The position numbers were made by a program, and so were the translations under genes. Under the pieces are notes generated by a model. It made no database searches. It worked only from the letters and a program-made list of their open reading frames with translations, and had not been told where the DNA came from. From Bradyrhizobium nanningense (GTDB lineage Bacteria; Pseudomonadota; Alphaproteobacteria; Rhizobiales; Xanthobacteraceae), in assembly GCF_004114535.1 (NCBI RefSeq), contig NZ_LBJC01000007.1, positions 1-64,000 on the forward strand: DNA of 64,000 bases. Reading direction: 5' to 3'. Positions 8,943 to 17,979 of this stretch are shown piece by piece. Every line of letters begins with the position of its first letter. Position 1 is the stretch's first letter.

Positions 8943-11099
8943 ATGAGCCGCATTCCTGATTTCGCCGATGTCGCCTTCGAGCGCGCCGCCACCACAGCGC
9001 CTGCCGGCAGCGCCGAGCCGTGGCTGACGCCGGAGGGAATCCTGGTGAAGCCCGCCTATGGCGAGGCTGATCTTGCCGGGCTCGATTTCCTCGAGACCTA
9101 TCCGGGCATCGCGCCCTATCTGCGCGGCCCCTACCCGACCATGTATGTCAATCAGCCCTGGACGGTCAGGCAATATGCCGGCTTCTCCACGGCGGAGGAT
9201 TCCAACGCGTTCTACCGCCGCAATCTCGCGGCGGGCCAGAAAGGCCTCTCGGTCGCCTTCGATCTTGCGACCCACCGCGGCTACGACTCTGATCATCCGC
9301 GCGTCGGCGGCGATGTCGGCATGGCCGGCGTTGCCATCGATTCCATCTACGACATGCGCACGCTGTTCGCAGGGATTCCGCTCGACCAGATGAGCGTGTC
9401 CATGACCATGAACGGCGCGGTGCTGCCGGTCCTCGCACTCTACGTCGCCGCGGCCGAGGAACAGGGCGTGCCGCCGGAGAAGCTGTCGGGCACCATTCAG
9501 AACGACATCTTAAAAGAGTTCATGGTGCGCAACACCTATATCTATCCGCCCGCGCCCTCGATGCGGATCATCTCGGACATATTTGCGTACACCTCGCAAA
9601 AGATGCCGAAATACAATTCGATCTCGATCTCCGGCTATCACATGCAGGAGGCCGGCGCGACGCAGGACCTCGAACTCGCTTATACGCTCGCCGACGGCGT
9701 CGAATATTTGCGCGCCGGCCTTGCCGCGGGCCTCGACGTCGACCGCTTCGCGCCGCGCCTTTCGTTCTTCTGGGCGATCGGCATGAACTTCTTCATGGAA
9801 GTTGCCAAGCTGCGCGCCGCGCGTCTGCTCTGGGCGAAACTGCTCAAGCCCTTCAACCCGAAAGACCCGCGCTCGCTGTCGCTGCGCACCCATAGCCAGA
9901 CCTCGGGCTGGTCGCTGACCGCGCAGGATGTGTTCAACAACGTGATGCGCACCACCGTCGAGGCGATGGCGGCGACGCAAGGCCACACCCAGTCGCTGCA
10001 CACGAATGCGCTCGATGAGGCGCTGGCGCTTCCGACCGATTTCTCGGCGCGCATCGCCCGCAACACCCAGCTGTTCCTGCAGCAGGAGAGCGGCACCACC
10101 CGCATCATCGATCCCTGGGGCGGCTCGTATTATGTCGAGCGGCTGACGCGGGACCTCGCGGCGAAGGCCTGGGCCCACATCCAGGAGGTCGAGGAGCTCG
10201 GCGGCATGGCGAAGGCGATCGAGGCCGGCCTGCCGAAGCTGCGCATCGAGGAGGCTTCCGCCAAGACGCAGGCGCGGATCGATGCCGGCAAGCAGGCCGT
10301 GATCGGCGTCAACAAGTACAGACCGACCGACGAGGTCCCGATCGACATCCTCAAGGTCGACAACACCAATGTCCGGCGCTTGCAGATCGACAAGCTGACG
10401 CGGCTGAAAGCCGAGCGCAACCAGAAGGACGTCGATGCCGCGCTGGCCGCGCTGACGCGCTCGGCCGGCGAAGGCAACGGCAATCTGCTGGCGCTCGCCA
10501 TCGACGCGGCGCGGGCCAAGGCGACCGTCGGCGAAATCTCCGACGCGATGGAGAAGGTGTTCGGCCGCCACCGCGCCGAAATCAAATCCATCACCGGCGT
10601 CTACAAGCGGGAGGCGTCCAGCATGGGCAACCAGGTCGAGAAGGTTCAGGCGCTGATCGACGCTTTCGAGGAAGCCGAAGGCCGCCGCCCGCGGATCCTG
10701 GTCGCCAAGATCGGCCAGGACGGCCACGACCGCGGCCAGAAGGTGATTGCGTCGGCGTTCGCCGATATCGGCTTCGACGTCGACATCGGGCCGCTGTTTG
10801 CGACCGCCGACGAGGCCGCCCGGCAGGCGGTCGAGAACGACGTGCACATCCTCGGGGTCTCCTCGCTCGCCGCCGCCCATCTCACCGCAGTGCCGGAGCT
10901 GAAGGCCGCGCTGAAGAAGCAGGGCCGCGACGACATCATGATCATCGTCGGCGGCGTGGTGCCGCCACAGGATTACGATGCGCTCTATGCCGCCGGGGCG
11001 GAAGCGATCTTCCCGCCGGGCACGGTGATCGCGGAGGCCGCCGAGGAACTGATCCGCAAGCTGAATGCTCGGCTCGGGCATAGCGAGGCGGCGGAGTAG
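8943..11099 (+). CDS. mutB: Methylmalonyl-CoA mutase large, B12-binding subunit
   Basis: This 718-residue adenosylcobalamin-dependent subunit carries out the radical rearrangement of methylmalonyl-CoA and succinyl-CoA. The substrate barrel is clear ([52 protein letters not shown]). The C-terminal cobalamin domain has GQDGHDRG, with the B12-ligating His at residue 595, and [11 protein letters not shown] and [12 protein letters not shown] after it. I chose [10 protein letters not shown]; upstream in-frame ATGs at 8919 and 8931 would overlap the GFA gene. The chaperone gene meaB lies about 5 kb downstream. Confidence 0.95.
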   Translation: MSRIPDFADVAFERAATTAPAGSAEPWLTPEGILVKPAYGEADLAGLDFLETYPGIAPYLRGPYPTMYVNQPWTVRQYAGFSTAEDSNAFYRRNLAAGQKGLSVAFDLATHRGYDSDHPRVGGDVGMAGVAIDSIYDMRTLFAGIPLDQMSVSMTMNGAVLPVLALYVAAAEEQGVPPEKLSGTIQNDILKEFMVRNTYIYPPAPSMRIISDIFAYTSQKMPKYNSISISGYHMQEAGATQDLELAYTLADGVEYLRAGLAAGLDVDRFAPRLSFFWAIGMNFFMEVAKLRAARLLWAKLLKPFNPKDPRSLSLRTHSQTSGWSLTAQDVFNNVMRTTVEAMAATQGHTQSLHTNALDEALALPTDFSARIARNTQLFLQQESGTTRIIDPWGGSYYVERLTRDLAAKAWAHIQEVEELGGMAKAIEAGLPKLRIEEASAKTQARIDAGKQAVIGVNKYRPTDEVPIDILKVDNTNVRRLQIDKLTRLKAERNQKDVDAALAALTRSAGEGNGNLLALAIDAARAKATVGEISDAMEKVFGRHRAEIKSITGVYKREASSMGNQVEKVQALIDAFEEAEGRRPRILVAKIGQDGHDRGQKVIASAFADIGFDVDIGPLFATADEAARQAVENDVHILGVSSLAAAHLTAVPELKAALKKQGRDDIMIIVGGVVPPQDYDALYAAGAEAIFPPGTVIAEAAEELIRKLNARLGHSEAAE

Positions 11100-11137
11100 C
11101 TGCGCCGCCGATCTTCCGACAAGAAGGATTTTGCGTG

Positions 11138-11926
11138 ATGTTTCTCGCGCCAACGTTCATGCGCGCGCTCGCCGTCGCGACGTTTTGCTGCGCACTGTTC
11201 GGCCCCGTCCTCGCTGCCGATCCCAAGCCCGACGCGCTCGTCAAGACCAAAAGCGTCGAGGCCCGCGTCCTCCTCGACGAGAGGATCAAGACGGATGCGG
11301 CGCTCGCGGCCGATTGCCTCTCCGAAGGCAAGAAATGGCTCGACAAGAATGCGGCGGAAGCTGCGGCCGCGCGCAAAGCGGACCCGCAGTTCTTCAGGGA
11401 CGGCGGCTGGGATTTCGAGCGCAAATATGAGATCCGCTCCGTCGTGGCCGACCGCTATGTCAGCATCCTCCGCAACGACTACATGAACACCCGTGGCGCC
11501 CATCCCAACTCGGACGTAAACACGATCCTGTGGGACAAGACGGACAACAAGCGCATCTCGATCCGCCCGTTCTTCACCGAAACCGCCGACAACGGGGCGA
11601 CCATGAAGGCGATGGTGAAGGCCGTGATCGCCTCGCTCCGAACCGAGAAGAAGAAGCGCGACGCCGGCGACACCGCGACCGACGAATGGTTCAATGGGGT
11701 CGCGCCGAGCCTGCTCAAGGTCGGCGCGGTGACGCTCGCACCGTCAACTGAAGCAGGCAAGAGCTCCGGCCTCACCTTCCATTATCCGCCCTACGCCGTC
11801 GGTCCCTACGCCGAGGGCGAGTATGTCGCGTTCGTGCCGTGGGAGACGCTGAAGCCTTACCTGACCGCGGAAGGCACCCGCATCTTCGGCGGCGCGCGTC
11901 CGAAGGGCGACGCCGAGGAGCCGTGA
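11138..11926 (+). CDS. RsiV-like (DUF3298) secreted protein
   Basis: This protein of about 262 residues has an N-terminal signal peptide (hydrophobic RALAVATFCCALFGPVLAA, cleavage after AADPK-type sequence). The body resembles the DUF4163/DUF3298 region of RsiV and PdaC: YEIRSVVADRYVSIL, RGAHPNSDVNTILWD and the C-terminal YPPYAVGPYAEGEYVAFVPW. RsiV senses lysozyme in firmicutes, but this protein lacks the membrane anti-sigma part, so it is more likely a stand-alone periplasmic protein. GTG at 11135 is an alternative start; AAGAAGGA precedes both. Confidence 0.8.
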   Translation: MFLAPTFMRALAVATFCCALFGPVLAADPKPDALVKTKSVEARVLLDERIKTDAALAADCLSEGKKWLDKNAAEAAAARKADPQFFRDGGWDFERKYEIRSVVADRYVSILRNDYMNTRGAHPNSDVNTILWDKTDNKRISIRPFFTETADNGATMKAMVKAVIASLRTEKKKRDAGDTATDEWFNGVAPSLLKVGAVTLAPSTEAGKSSGLTFHYPPYAVGPYAEGEYVAFVPWETLKPYLTAEGTRIFGGARPKGDAEEP

Positions 11927-11933
11927 GCGATCG

Positions 11934-12410
11934 CTAAGATCTCGGATGGGGCCGCGCCAATGTCCGCGCCAGCGAATCCGTCCAATCCGGAATCCAGGAC
12001 GCAAACAGGGCTTGCCAGCGATCGGCATCCGTAGGCTCGGTCTCGAGGGCGACGGACCATTCGATGAGGGTACGATCGCCTTCGACGATCGGGCGCAAAT
12101 GCATGGTGCCCTGGTAGCGCGTCGGCGCCGGCGTCCGGCATCCATCATCTTGCGGATATTGCAACGCTTCGAGACCGGCATAGGTCAGGCTGTGCTGCTG
12201 GTCCGAGTGATCGACCAGGCTCTGGCGGATCCAGTTTCCGAGATAGCAGAAGCGCCTGATGGCGCCGACTTCATCGCCGCGCTTGTCGTCTTCGATCACG
12301 CTCTCGCTCACGCCGTCGATATAGGCGGGATAGTTGTTGAAATCGCGGATCAGCGACCAGACTTCGTCCAGTGGTCGGTCCAGCACGGCGCTGTAATAGG
12401 CTTGGGTCAT
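11934..12410 (-). CDS. SRPBCC (START/polyketide cyclase-like) family protein
   Basis: This 158-residue cytoplasmic protein begins with the characteristic first strand and helix of the SRPBCC fold (YYSAVLDRPLDEVWSLIRDFNNYPAYIDGV) and later has an EWSVALETEP strand. The fold forms a hydrophobic pocket that binds lipids or aromatic compounds. The ligand is unknown. It is convergent with the RsiV-like gene (7-base gap) and divergent from tctC. Confidence 0.85.
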   Translation of the reverse strand: MTQAYYSAVLDRPLDEVWSLIRDFNNYPAYIDGVSESVIEDDKRGDEVGAIRRFCYLGNWIRQSLVDHSDQQHSLTYAGLEALQYPQDDGCRTPAPTRYQGTMHLRPIVEGDRTLIEWSVALETEPTDADRWQALFASWIPDWTDSLARTLARPHPRS

Positions 12411-12534
12411 CGATTACTTGCCTTTGGCTTTCGTTACGCGCGCAGGTTGGCGCAGCGTGCCGGCAAAACCCACCCGATTTCCGACTGCCTATCCGATGGG
12501 GCATGCTGTTTTCACACACCCTGTCGATCTCCTT

Positions 12535-12546
12535 GGTAGCGCTACC
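12535..12546. promoter_or_regulatory. Candidate LacI-family operator upstream of tctC
   Basis: GGTAGCGCTACC is a perfect 12-bp palindrome with the central CG typical of LacI/GalR-family operators. It lies about 80 bases upstream of the tctC start, in the gap after the divergent SRPBCC gene. No LacI-family gene is in the window, so the assignment rests on the motif only. Confidence 0.4.
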
Positions 12547-12627
12547 TTGCGGCGGCGCTGCAAAGCTGACTAGAATGTCGTCATTGACAAGAGCGCCCGA
12601 CGTCACGGGCGCCGCTGGGAGGCATTG

Positions 12628-13620
12628 ATGTCCAAGATTTCGCGCCGCACCTTTGCGGCTTCGACCGCCGCAGTCGCGGCATCCGCCGCTATCGGGTTCA
12701 AGCCCGCACTCGCACAGGCCTACCCGGCCCGACCGGTCACCGTGATCGTGCCCTGGGGCGCCGGTGGCGGAACCGATGCGACGGCGCGCATTGTCGCCGC
12801 GCTGCTGGAAAAGGACCTCGGCCAGCCCTTCAACGTGGTCAACCGTACCGGCGGCTCCGGTGTAGTCGGGCATAGCGCGATCGCGACCGCGCAGCCCGAC
12901 GGCTACACCATCGGCATGCTCACTGTCGAAATCTCGATGATGCACTGGCAGGGCCTCACCGAGCTGACGCCGAAGAGCTACACGCCGCTGGCCCTGATGA
13001 ACGAGGACCCCCCGGGCGTCCAGGTCTCTTCCTCCTCGCCTTACAAGACGGTCAAGGAGCTCGCGGAGGCGATCAAGGCGGCGCCTCCCGGCAAGTTCAA
13101 GGCTTCGGGCACCGGCCAAGGCGGCATCTGGCATCTGGCGCTGGTCGGCTGGATGCAGGCGATGGGCCTGCCCGCCAACCAGGTCGCCTGGGTGCCGTCG
13201 AACGGGGCTGCGCCCGCGATGCAGGATCTCGCCGCCGGCGGCCTCGACCTCACCACCTGCTCGGTGCCGGAGGCGCGCGCGATCATCGAGGCGGGCAAGG
13301 CCAAGAGCCTCGCCATCATGGCGCCGGCGCGCAATCCGGTCTTCAAGGACGTGCCGACGCTGAAGGAGGCGATCGGCATCGACTACGCGACCGGCGCCTG
13401 GCGCGGCATCGGCGCACCGAAGAATCTGCCGCCTGAGATCGCAACCAAGCTCACCGCGGCGCTGAAGAAGGTCTACGACTCCGCCGAGTTCAAGGACTTC
13501 ATGAGCAACCGCGGCTTCGGCACCGTATGGGGCGATGCCGGCCAGTTCGCAGGCTTCATGGACAAGGGCGACGCCCAGATGGGCGAAGCGATGAAGGCAG
13601 CAGGCCTCAGCAAGGCGTGA
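12628..13620 (+). CDS. tctC: Tripartite tricarboxylate transporter substrate-binding protein
   Basis: This 330-residue periplasmic solute receptor of the TctC/Bug family captures a carboxylated substrate for the TctAB membrane complex. It starts with a Tat-like signal (SRRTFAASTAAVAASAA, cleavage near ALAQA). The family hallmarks are YPARPVTVIVPWGAGGGTDATAR and GGSGVVGHSAIATAQPDGYTIG. GGGAGG six bases upstream fixes the ATG at 12628. It is followed by tctB after 242 bases that contain two palindromic repeats. Confidence 0.95.
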   Translation: MSKISRRTFAASTAAVAASAAIGFKPALAQAYPARPVTVIVPWGAGGGTDATARIVAALLEKDLGQPFNVVNRTGGSGVVGHSAIATAQPDGYTIGMLTVEISMMHWQGLTELTPKSYTPLALMNEDPPGVQVSSSSPYKTVKELAEAIKAAPPGKFKASGTGQGGIWHLALVGWMQAMGLPANQVAWVPSNGAAPAMQDLAAGGLDLTTCSVPEARAIIEAGKAKSLAIMAPARNPVFKDVPTLKEAIGIDYATGAWRGIGAPKNLPPEIATKLTAALKKVYDSAEFKDFMSNRGFGTVWGDAGQFAGFMDKGDAQMGEAMKAAGLSKA

Positions 13621-13644
13621 CGTGTCGCTGCGACGCTCTGATCG

Positions 13645-13834
13645 CCTCTCCCCGCCTGCGGAGAGAGGCTGGAATGCGCGCGAAGCACGGGTTCAGGGTG
13701 AGGGGAACTCTTCACGAGTCCCACTTTCACCCTCCGCGCGGAGAACCCCCTCACCAAAGCCGATGCTGCGCATCGGCGTTCTTCAACAACGGCGGCCGAA
13801 GGCCGCCTCTGCCTCTCCCCGCGCGCGGGGAGAG
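13645..13834. repeat. Two CTCTCCCCGC...GCGGGGAGAG hairpin repeats
   Basis: Hairpins CCTCTCCCCGC-CTGCGGAGAGAGG (13645-13668) and CTCTCCCCGCGCGCGGGGAGAG (13813-13834) flank about 145 bases of related repeat DNA (GGTTCAGGGTGAGGGG and CTCACC remnants). The same family occurs at 16916-16948 and inside dnaE2 at 43487-43505. Here it separates tctC from tctB and could stabilise the tctC message. Confidence 0.75.
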
Positions 13835-13862
13835 GGGGAACACCCTTTGTAGGACTTCTCCC

Positions 13863-14354
13863 ATGCGTCTTCCCGACTCCGTCACGGGATCGTTTCTCGT
13901 CGCACTCGGCGCGGCAGCTGCCTATGGCGGCTGGATCTTGCCGCCGGTACCGGGGCAGCCGGTTGGCCCCAACGTGTTTCCGCTCGTGATCGGCACGGGG
14001 CTCGCGCTATGCGGGCTCGCAATCGTGTTCGGGATTGGCCACTCCTTCGAGGAGGAGGAAGAGCTGATCCCGCTAGAGCACGGCCAGGCAGTCAGCCCGC
14101 CGCCGCAAGGCAAGCTATATGGCCTGCGCGCCTTGCTACCGCCGGCGCTGCTGCTGTTCTACGTATTTGCAGCCGACCGGCTCGGCTTCATCATCACCGC
14201 GGCGATCATGGTCTACGTCACCACGACCGCGTTAGGGGCCAAGTGGAAGCTGGCCCTGCCGCTCGCGGCGCTCTCGCCCTTCGCCATTCACCTCATCTTC
14301 GGCAAGCTGCTCCGCGTGCCGCTGCCCGCCGGCCTGCTGCCGACCCCCTGGTAA
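13863..14354 (+). CDS. tctB: Tripartite tricarboxylate transporter small membrane subunit
   Basis: This 163-residue membrane protein has about four hydrophobic segments (around residues 9-27, 40-55, 90-107 and 115-155), separated by an acidic loop EEEEELIPLEHG. The size and layout match TctB, the small partner of TctA. The start MRLPDSVTGS follows the repeat block. It lies directly upstream of tctA with a four-base gap. Confidence 0.9.
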   Translation: MRLPDSVTGSFLVALGAAAAYGGWILPPVPGQPVGPNVFPLVIGTGLALCGLAIVFGIGHSFEEEEELIPLEHGQAVSPPPQGKLYGLRALLPPALLLFYVFAADRLGFIITAAIMVYVTTTALGAKWKLALPLAALSPFAIHLIFGKLLRVPLPAGLLPTPW

Positions 14355-14358
14355 TCCG

Positions 14359-15870
14359 ATGCTGAAAACCCTCCTCGAAGCCTTCGCGCTGATCTCCACC
14401 TGGGAAGTCATCATCGCGATGTTTGCGGCCTCCGTGTACGGCCTCGTGATCGGCTCGCTGCCGGGCCTGTCGGCAACGATGGCGACCGCCCTGCTCGTCC
14501 CTGTCACCTTCTATCTGTCACCGATCGCGGCGATCGCGACCATCGTCGCGGCGTCCTCGATGGCGATCTTCTCGGGCGACATCCCCGGCGCGCTCTTACG
14601 CATTCCCGGCACGCCCGCCTCCGCCGCCTATGCCGACGAGGCCTACGCCATGACCCGCAAGGGCCAGGCCGAGCTCGCGCTCGGTGCCGGCGTCTGGTTC
14701 TCCGCCGTCGGCGGCATCGCCGGCGTGCTGTCGCTGATGATCCTGGCGCCGCCGCTCGCCGAGATCGCGCTGTCGTTCTCGACCTTCGAATATTTCTGGC
14801 TGGCGTTGCTCGGCCTGATGTGCGCCACGTTGGTGGCGCGCTCCTCGCCGGTGAAGGCGATCGCCGGCATGTTCCTCGGCTTGCTCGTCTCCTGCATCGG
14901 CATCGAAAATCCCGGCGGCGTCCCGCGTTTCACCTTCGGCATCACCGATCTGTTCGGCGGCATCGAGCCGATCCCGGCGCTGGTCGGCGTGTTCGCGGTC
15001 TCGCAGGTGATGCGCGCAATGCTGACGCCCGAGCCGCCGCCGCTGCCGCGGCGCAAATTCGGAAGCATCATGGCCGGCCAATGGAGGCTGACGAAGCAGT
15101 ATCACTGGCAGATGACGCGCGGGAACATCGTCGGCATCATCATCGGCGTGCTGCCGGGCGCCGGCGCCGACATGGCCGCCTGGGTCTCGTACGCGATGTC
15201 GAAGCGCTTCTCCAAGGAGCCGGAAAAGTTCGGCACCGGCCATGTCGAGGGCCTGGTCGAGGCCGGTGCCAGCAACAATGCCAGCATCGCCTCGGGTTGG
15301 GTGCCCTCGCTGCTGTTCGGCATCCCCGGCGACACTATCGCCGCGATCGCGATCGGCGTGCTCTACATGAAGGGCCTCAACCCGGGCCCGACGCTGTTCA
15401 CCGAGAAGGCGTCGAGCATGTACGCGATCTACCTGATGTTCATCATCGCGAACATCCTGATGATCCCGCTCGGCATCGCCATGATCCGGATTGCTGCCTA
15501 TATCCTGCTGGCGCCCCGCTCCACCGTGATGCCGATCATCATGCTGTGCTGCGCGGTCGGCTCGTTCGCGATCGGCAACAACATGTTCGGCGTCGTCACC
15601 GTCGCCGCCTTCGGCGTGATCGGCTATGTCATGGAGGCGAACGGCTATCCCGTCGCCGCCATGGTGCTCGGCATCGTCATGGGCACCATGGTCGAGCAGG
15701 CCTTCGTGACCTCGCTGATCAAGTCCGACGGCAGTATCCTGCCGTTCTTCGAACGCCCGGTCGCGGCCATCCTCGCGGCGATGGCAATCGGCGCGCTGCT
15801 GTGGCCGGTAATGGTCTGGGTCTGGCGCAAGGTGAAACAGCCGCAAGCCGCGGCGGCAACAAGCAGGTGA
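14359..15870 (+). CDS. tctA: Tripartite tricarboxylate transporter large membrane subunit
   Basis: This 503-residue polytopic protein forms the transport channel of the TTT system, driven by a cation gradient. It carries the two family repeats, each with a glycine-proline motif: IGSLPGLSATMATALLVP near residue 32 and IIGVLPGAGADMAAWVSYA near 258. It also has the conserved GIPGDT segment. Substrates of this family include citrate, tartrate and other carboxylates, and none can be deduced here. The order tctC-tctB-tctA is the usual one. Confidence 0.94.
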   Translation: MLKTLLEAFALISTWEVIIAMFAASVYGLVIGSLPGLSATMATALLVPVTFYLSPIAAIATIVAASSMAIFSGDIPGALLRIPGTPASAAYADEAYAMTRKGQAELALGAGVWFSAVGGIAGVLSLMILAPPLAEIALSFSTFEYFWLALLGLMCATLVARSSPVKAIAGMFLGLLVSCIGIENPGGVPRFTFGITDLFGGIEPIPALVGVFAVSQVMRAMLTPEPPPLPRRKFGSIMAGQWRLTKQYHWQMTRGNIVGIIIGVLPGAGADMAAWVSYAMSKRFSKEPEKFGTGHVEGLVEAGASNNASIASGWVPSLLFGIPGDTIAAIAIGVLYMKGLNPGPTLFTEKASSMYAIYLMFIIANILMIPLGIAMIRIAAYILLAPRSTVMPIIMLCCAVGSFAIGNNMFGVVTVAAFGVIGYVMEANGYPVAAMVLGIVMGTMVEQAFVTSLIKSDGSILPFFERPVAAILAAMAIGALLWPVMVWVWRKVKQPQAAAATSR

Positions 15871-15921
15871 TTCCAGGCGAGCAGCCCTCGCCTGCCTCGC
15901 CTCGGCGTTGTAAAGCAGGGC

Positions 15922-16911
15922 ATGACTGAGAAGAAAGCCCCGCTTGACATCAAAGCTCTCGCCAAGGAGCTCCGCGCCGGCAGCCGCGCGGCGCTAGCAC
16001 GCGCCATCACGCTGGTGGAGAGCCGGCGCGCCGACCATCAGGCGCTGGCGCGCGAGCTGGTGCAGATGCTGCTGCCGGACACCGGCAAGGCGTTCCGCGT
16101 CGGCATCACCGGCTCGCCCGGCGTCGGCAAATCCACCACCATTGACGCGCTCGGGACCTACCTCATCGCGCAGGGCCACAAGGTCGCGGTGCTCGCGGTC
16201 GACCCGTCCTCGGCGCGCAGCGGCGGCTCGATCCTCGGCGACAAGACGCGGATGGCGCGGCTGTCGGCCTCGGATGATGCCTTCATCCGCCCGTCGCCGT
16301 CCTCGGGCACACTTGGCGGCGTCGCGGCGAAAACGCGCGAGGCGATGCTGCTCTGCGAGGCGGCCGGCTTCGGCGTCGTGCTGGTCGAGACCGTCGGCAT
16401 CGGCCAGTCGGAGACCGCGGTCTGCGACATGACCGATTTCTTCCTCGCCCTGATGCTGCCCGGCGGCGGCGACGAATTGCAGGGCATCAAGAAGGGCCTG
16501 GTCGAGCTCGCCGACATGATCGCCATCAACAAGGCCGACGGCGACAACCTCAAGCGCGCCAACATCACCGCCGCCGACTATCGCGGCGCGCTGCACATTC
16601 TCAGTCCCCGATCCGAACACTGGCATCCGCCCGTCGTCACCTATTCGGCGCTGGCCGGCACCGGCATCGCCGACCTCTGGCAGAAGGTGCTCGATCACCG
16701 CAAGGCGATGAATGCGGCCGGCGATTTTGCCGCGCGGCGGCGCGAACAGCAGGTGAAATGGATGTGGTCGATGCTTGAGCAGCGCATGCTGGCGCGGCTG
16801 CGCAGCGAGGCATCGGTTCGCGCCAGGGTGAAGAAGATCGAATCCGAGGTGGCCGACGGCCACCTCACACCGGCACTCGCTGCCGAGGAGATCGTGAAGC
16901 TCCTGCATTGA
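15922..16911 (+). CDS. meaB: Methylmalonyl-CoA mutase-associated GTPase
   Basis: This 329-residue G3E-family P-loop GTPase protects and reloads adenosylcobalamin in methylmalonyl-CoA mutase. It has Walker A GITGSPGVGKST (about residues 53-64), the G3 region VLVETVGIGQSET, and NKAD as the base-specificity motif. VAVLAVDPSSARSGGSILGDK is the family signature. It is the functional partner of mutA and mutB but separated from them by the transporter genes. Confidence 0.95.
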   Translation: MTEKKAPLDIKALAKELRAGSRAALARAITLVESRRADHQALARELVQMLLPDTGKAFRVGITGSPGVGKSTTIDALGTYLIAQGHKVAVLAVDPSSARSGGSILGDKTRMARLSASDDAFIRPSPSSGTLGGVAAKTREAMLLCEAAGFGVVLVETVGIGQSETAVCDMTDFFLALMLPGGGDELQGIKKGLVELADMIAINKADGDNLKRANITAADYRGALHILSPRSEHWHPPVVTYSALAGTGIADLWQKVLDHRKAMNAAGDFAARRREQQVKWMWSMLEQRMLARLRSEASVRARVKKIESEVADGHLTPALAAEEIVKLLH

Positions 16912-16915
16912 GGCC

Positions 16916-16948
16916 GCTTCACCTTTCCCCAGCGGGGAGAGGTGAAGC
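16916..16948. terminator. Hairpin downstream of meaB (possible terminator, repeat-derived)
   Basis: GCTTCACCTTTCCCC (16916-16930) pairs with GGGGAGAGGTGAAGC (16934-16948) across a three-base loop, with one G-U pair. It sits five bases after the meaB stop and before the convergent hydrolase gene. There is no T-run, so it may be a 3'-end stabiliser or a repeat copy instead of an intrinsic terminator. Confidence 0.5.
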
Positions 16949-16987
16949 AAAGTCCGAGCTCGCGATCCGCCCCAATCTCGCGATTAC

Positions 16988-17890
16988 CTAACTGATCTGG
17001 CCGGCCAGCACCTTCGAGACGAAGCGCGCGGTCGCCTCGCCGACCTCCTGAGGCGCCTCCTCCTGCAGGAAGTGCGACCCTTTCACAAGGACGGTCTCTT
17101 GATTGGGCCAGGCTCTGCAGAACTCGCGCTGGGCGCCGATCAGGAAGCCCGCCGGCTCGGCATCGATGAACAGTTTCGGAATCCGGTTCTTCGACATCCA
17201 ATCCGCATAGGCTTCGACGATCGCGACCACATCGGCGGGCTCGCCTTCAATCGGCAATTCGCGCGTCCAGGTCAGCATCGGCTGACGGCTCGGACCAGGA
17301 TTGCGGAAATAGCGGCGATAAACCTCGAGCGCGTCCGGCGCGATATGGCGCAGCGGCAGGAGATATTCGATGAACAGGTTCTTCTGCAGGATCAGGTCTT
17401 CGCCTTGCGGACTCCGTTGGCCCTGGAAGAAGGCGCGCGTCGCGTCGGGCCATTCGTCCCAGGAGCGGAACGGCCGGACTATCGCTTCCATATAGACGAT
17501 TGCCTTCACCCTCTCCGGGTGGCGACGGGCCCAGTGAAAGCCGAGCGCCGCGCCCCAGTCGTGAACGACGAGGATGACATTCTCGGTCAGGCCCAGCGCA
17601 TCGAACCAGGCATCGAGGTAGCGCTGGTGATCGACGAAGCGATAGGAGCCGTTCGGCGCCGCGCCCGAATTGCCCATGCCGACGAGGTCGGGCGCAAGGC
17701 AGCGGCCATAGGGCAAGAGATGGGGAATGATATTGCGCCAGAGGTAGGACGGCGTCGGAACGCCGTGCAGGAACACGATGGGGTCGCCCGTGCCGACGTC
17801 GACGTAGGCCATCTGGGTATCCAGCACTTCGATGTACTTCCGGTAGGAGACGTCCTCGGTCGAGATCGGGGGATGGTTGACGTGCAACAT
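16988..17890 (-). CDS. Haloalkane dehalogenase-like alpha/beta hydrolase
   Basis: This 300-residue protein resembles HLD-II dehalogenases (LinB/DbjA type) along its whole length. It keeps the nucleophile Asp111 and halide-binding Trp112 in VHDWGAALGFHWARRH, the catalytic acid Glu135 in YMEAIVRPF, and the base His273 in GSHFLQEE. The oxyanion segment reads HGVPTPSYLWRN, so Val44 replaces the Asn that is the second halide-stabilising residue. Dehalogenation may be weak or absent and the substrate may differ. I chose the ATG at 17890, preceded by GGAG at good spacing. It is divergent from the CGNR gene. Confidence 0.88.
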   Translation of the reverse strand: MLHVNHPPISTEDVSYRKYIEVLDTQMAYVDVGTGDPIVFLHGVPTPSYLWRNIIPHLLPYGRCLAPDLVGMGNSGAAPNGSYRFVDHQRYLDAWFDALGLTENVILVVHDWGAALGFHWARRHPERVKAIVYMEAIVRPFRSWDEWPDATRAFFQGQRSPQGEDLILQKNLFIEYLLPLRHIAPDALEVYRRYFRNPGPSRQPMLTWTRELPIEGEPADVVAIVEAYADWMSKNRIPKLFIDAEPAGFLIGAQREFCRAWPNQETVLVKGSHFLQEEAPQEVGEATARFVSKVLAGQIS

Positions 17891-17917
17891 GATGAAACTC
17901 CGTTCCCTGTCTTGCAC

Positions 17918-17960
17918 ACCAGTAAACGATCTATACCGGTCACTTGTTTCAACCAGTAAA
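17918..17960. promoter_or_regulatory. Direct repeat ACCAGTAAA in divergent promoter region
   Basis: ACCAGTAAA occurs at 17918-17926 and again at 17952-17960, 34 bases apart (about three helical turns), inside the 89-base gap between the divergent dehalogenase-like and CGNR genes. A regulator binding site is plausible, and the CGNR protein is the nearest candidate. Confidence 0.4.
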
Positions 17961-17979
17961 AAATATTAAATGGTGTTCC

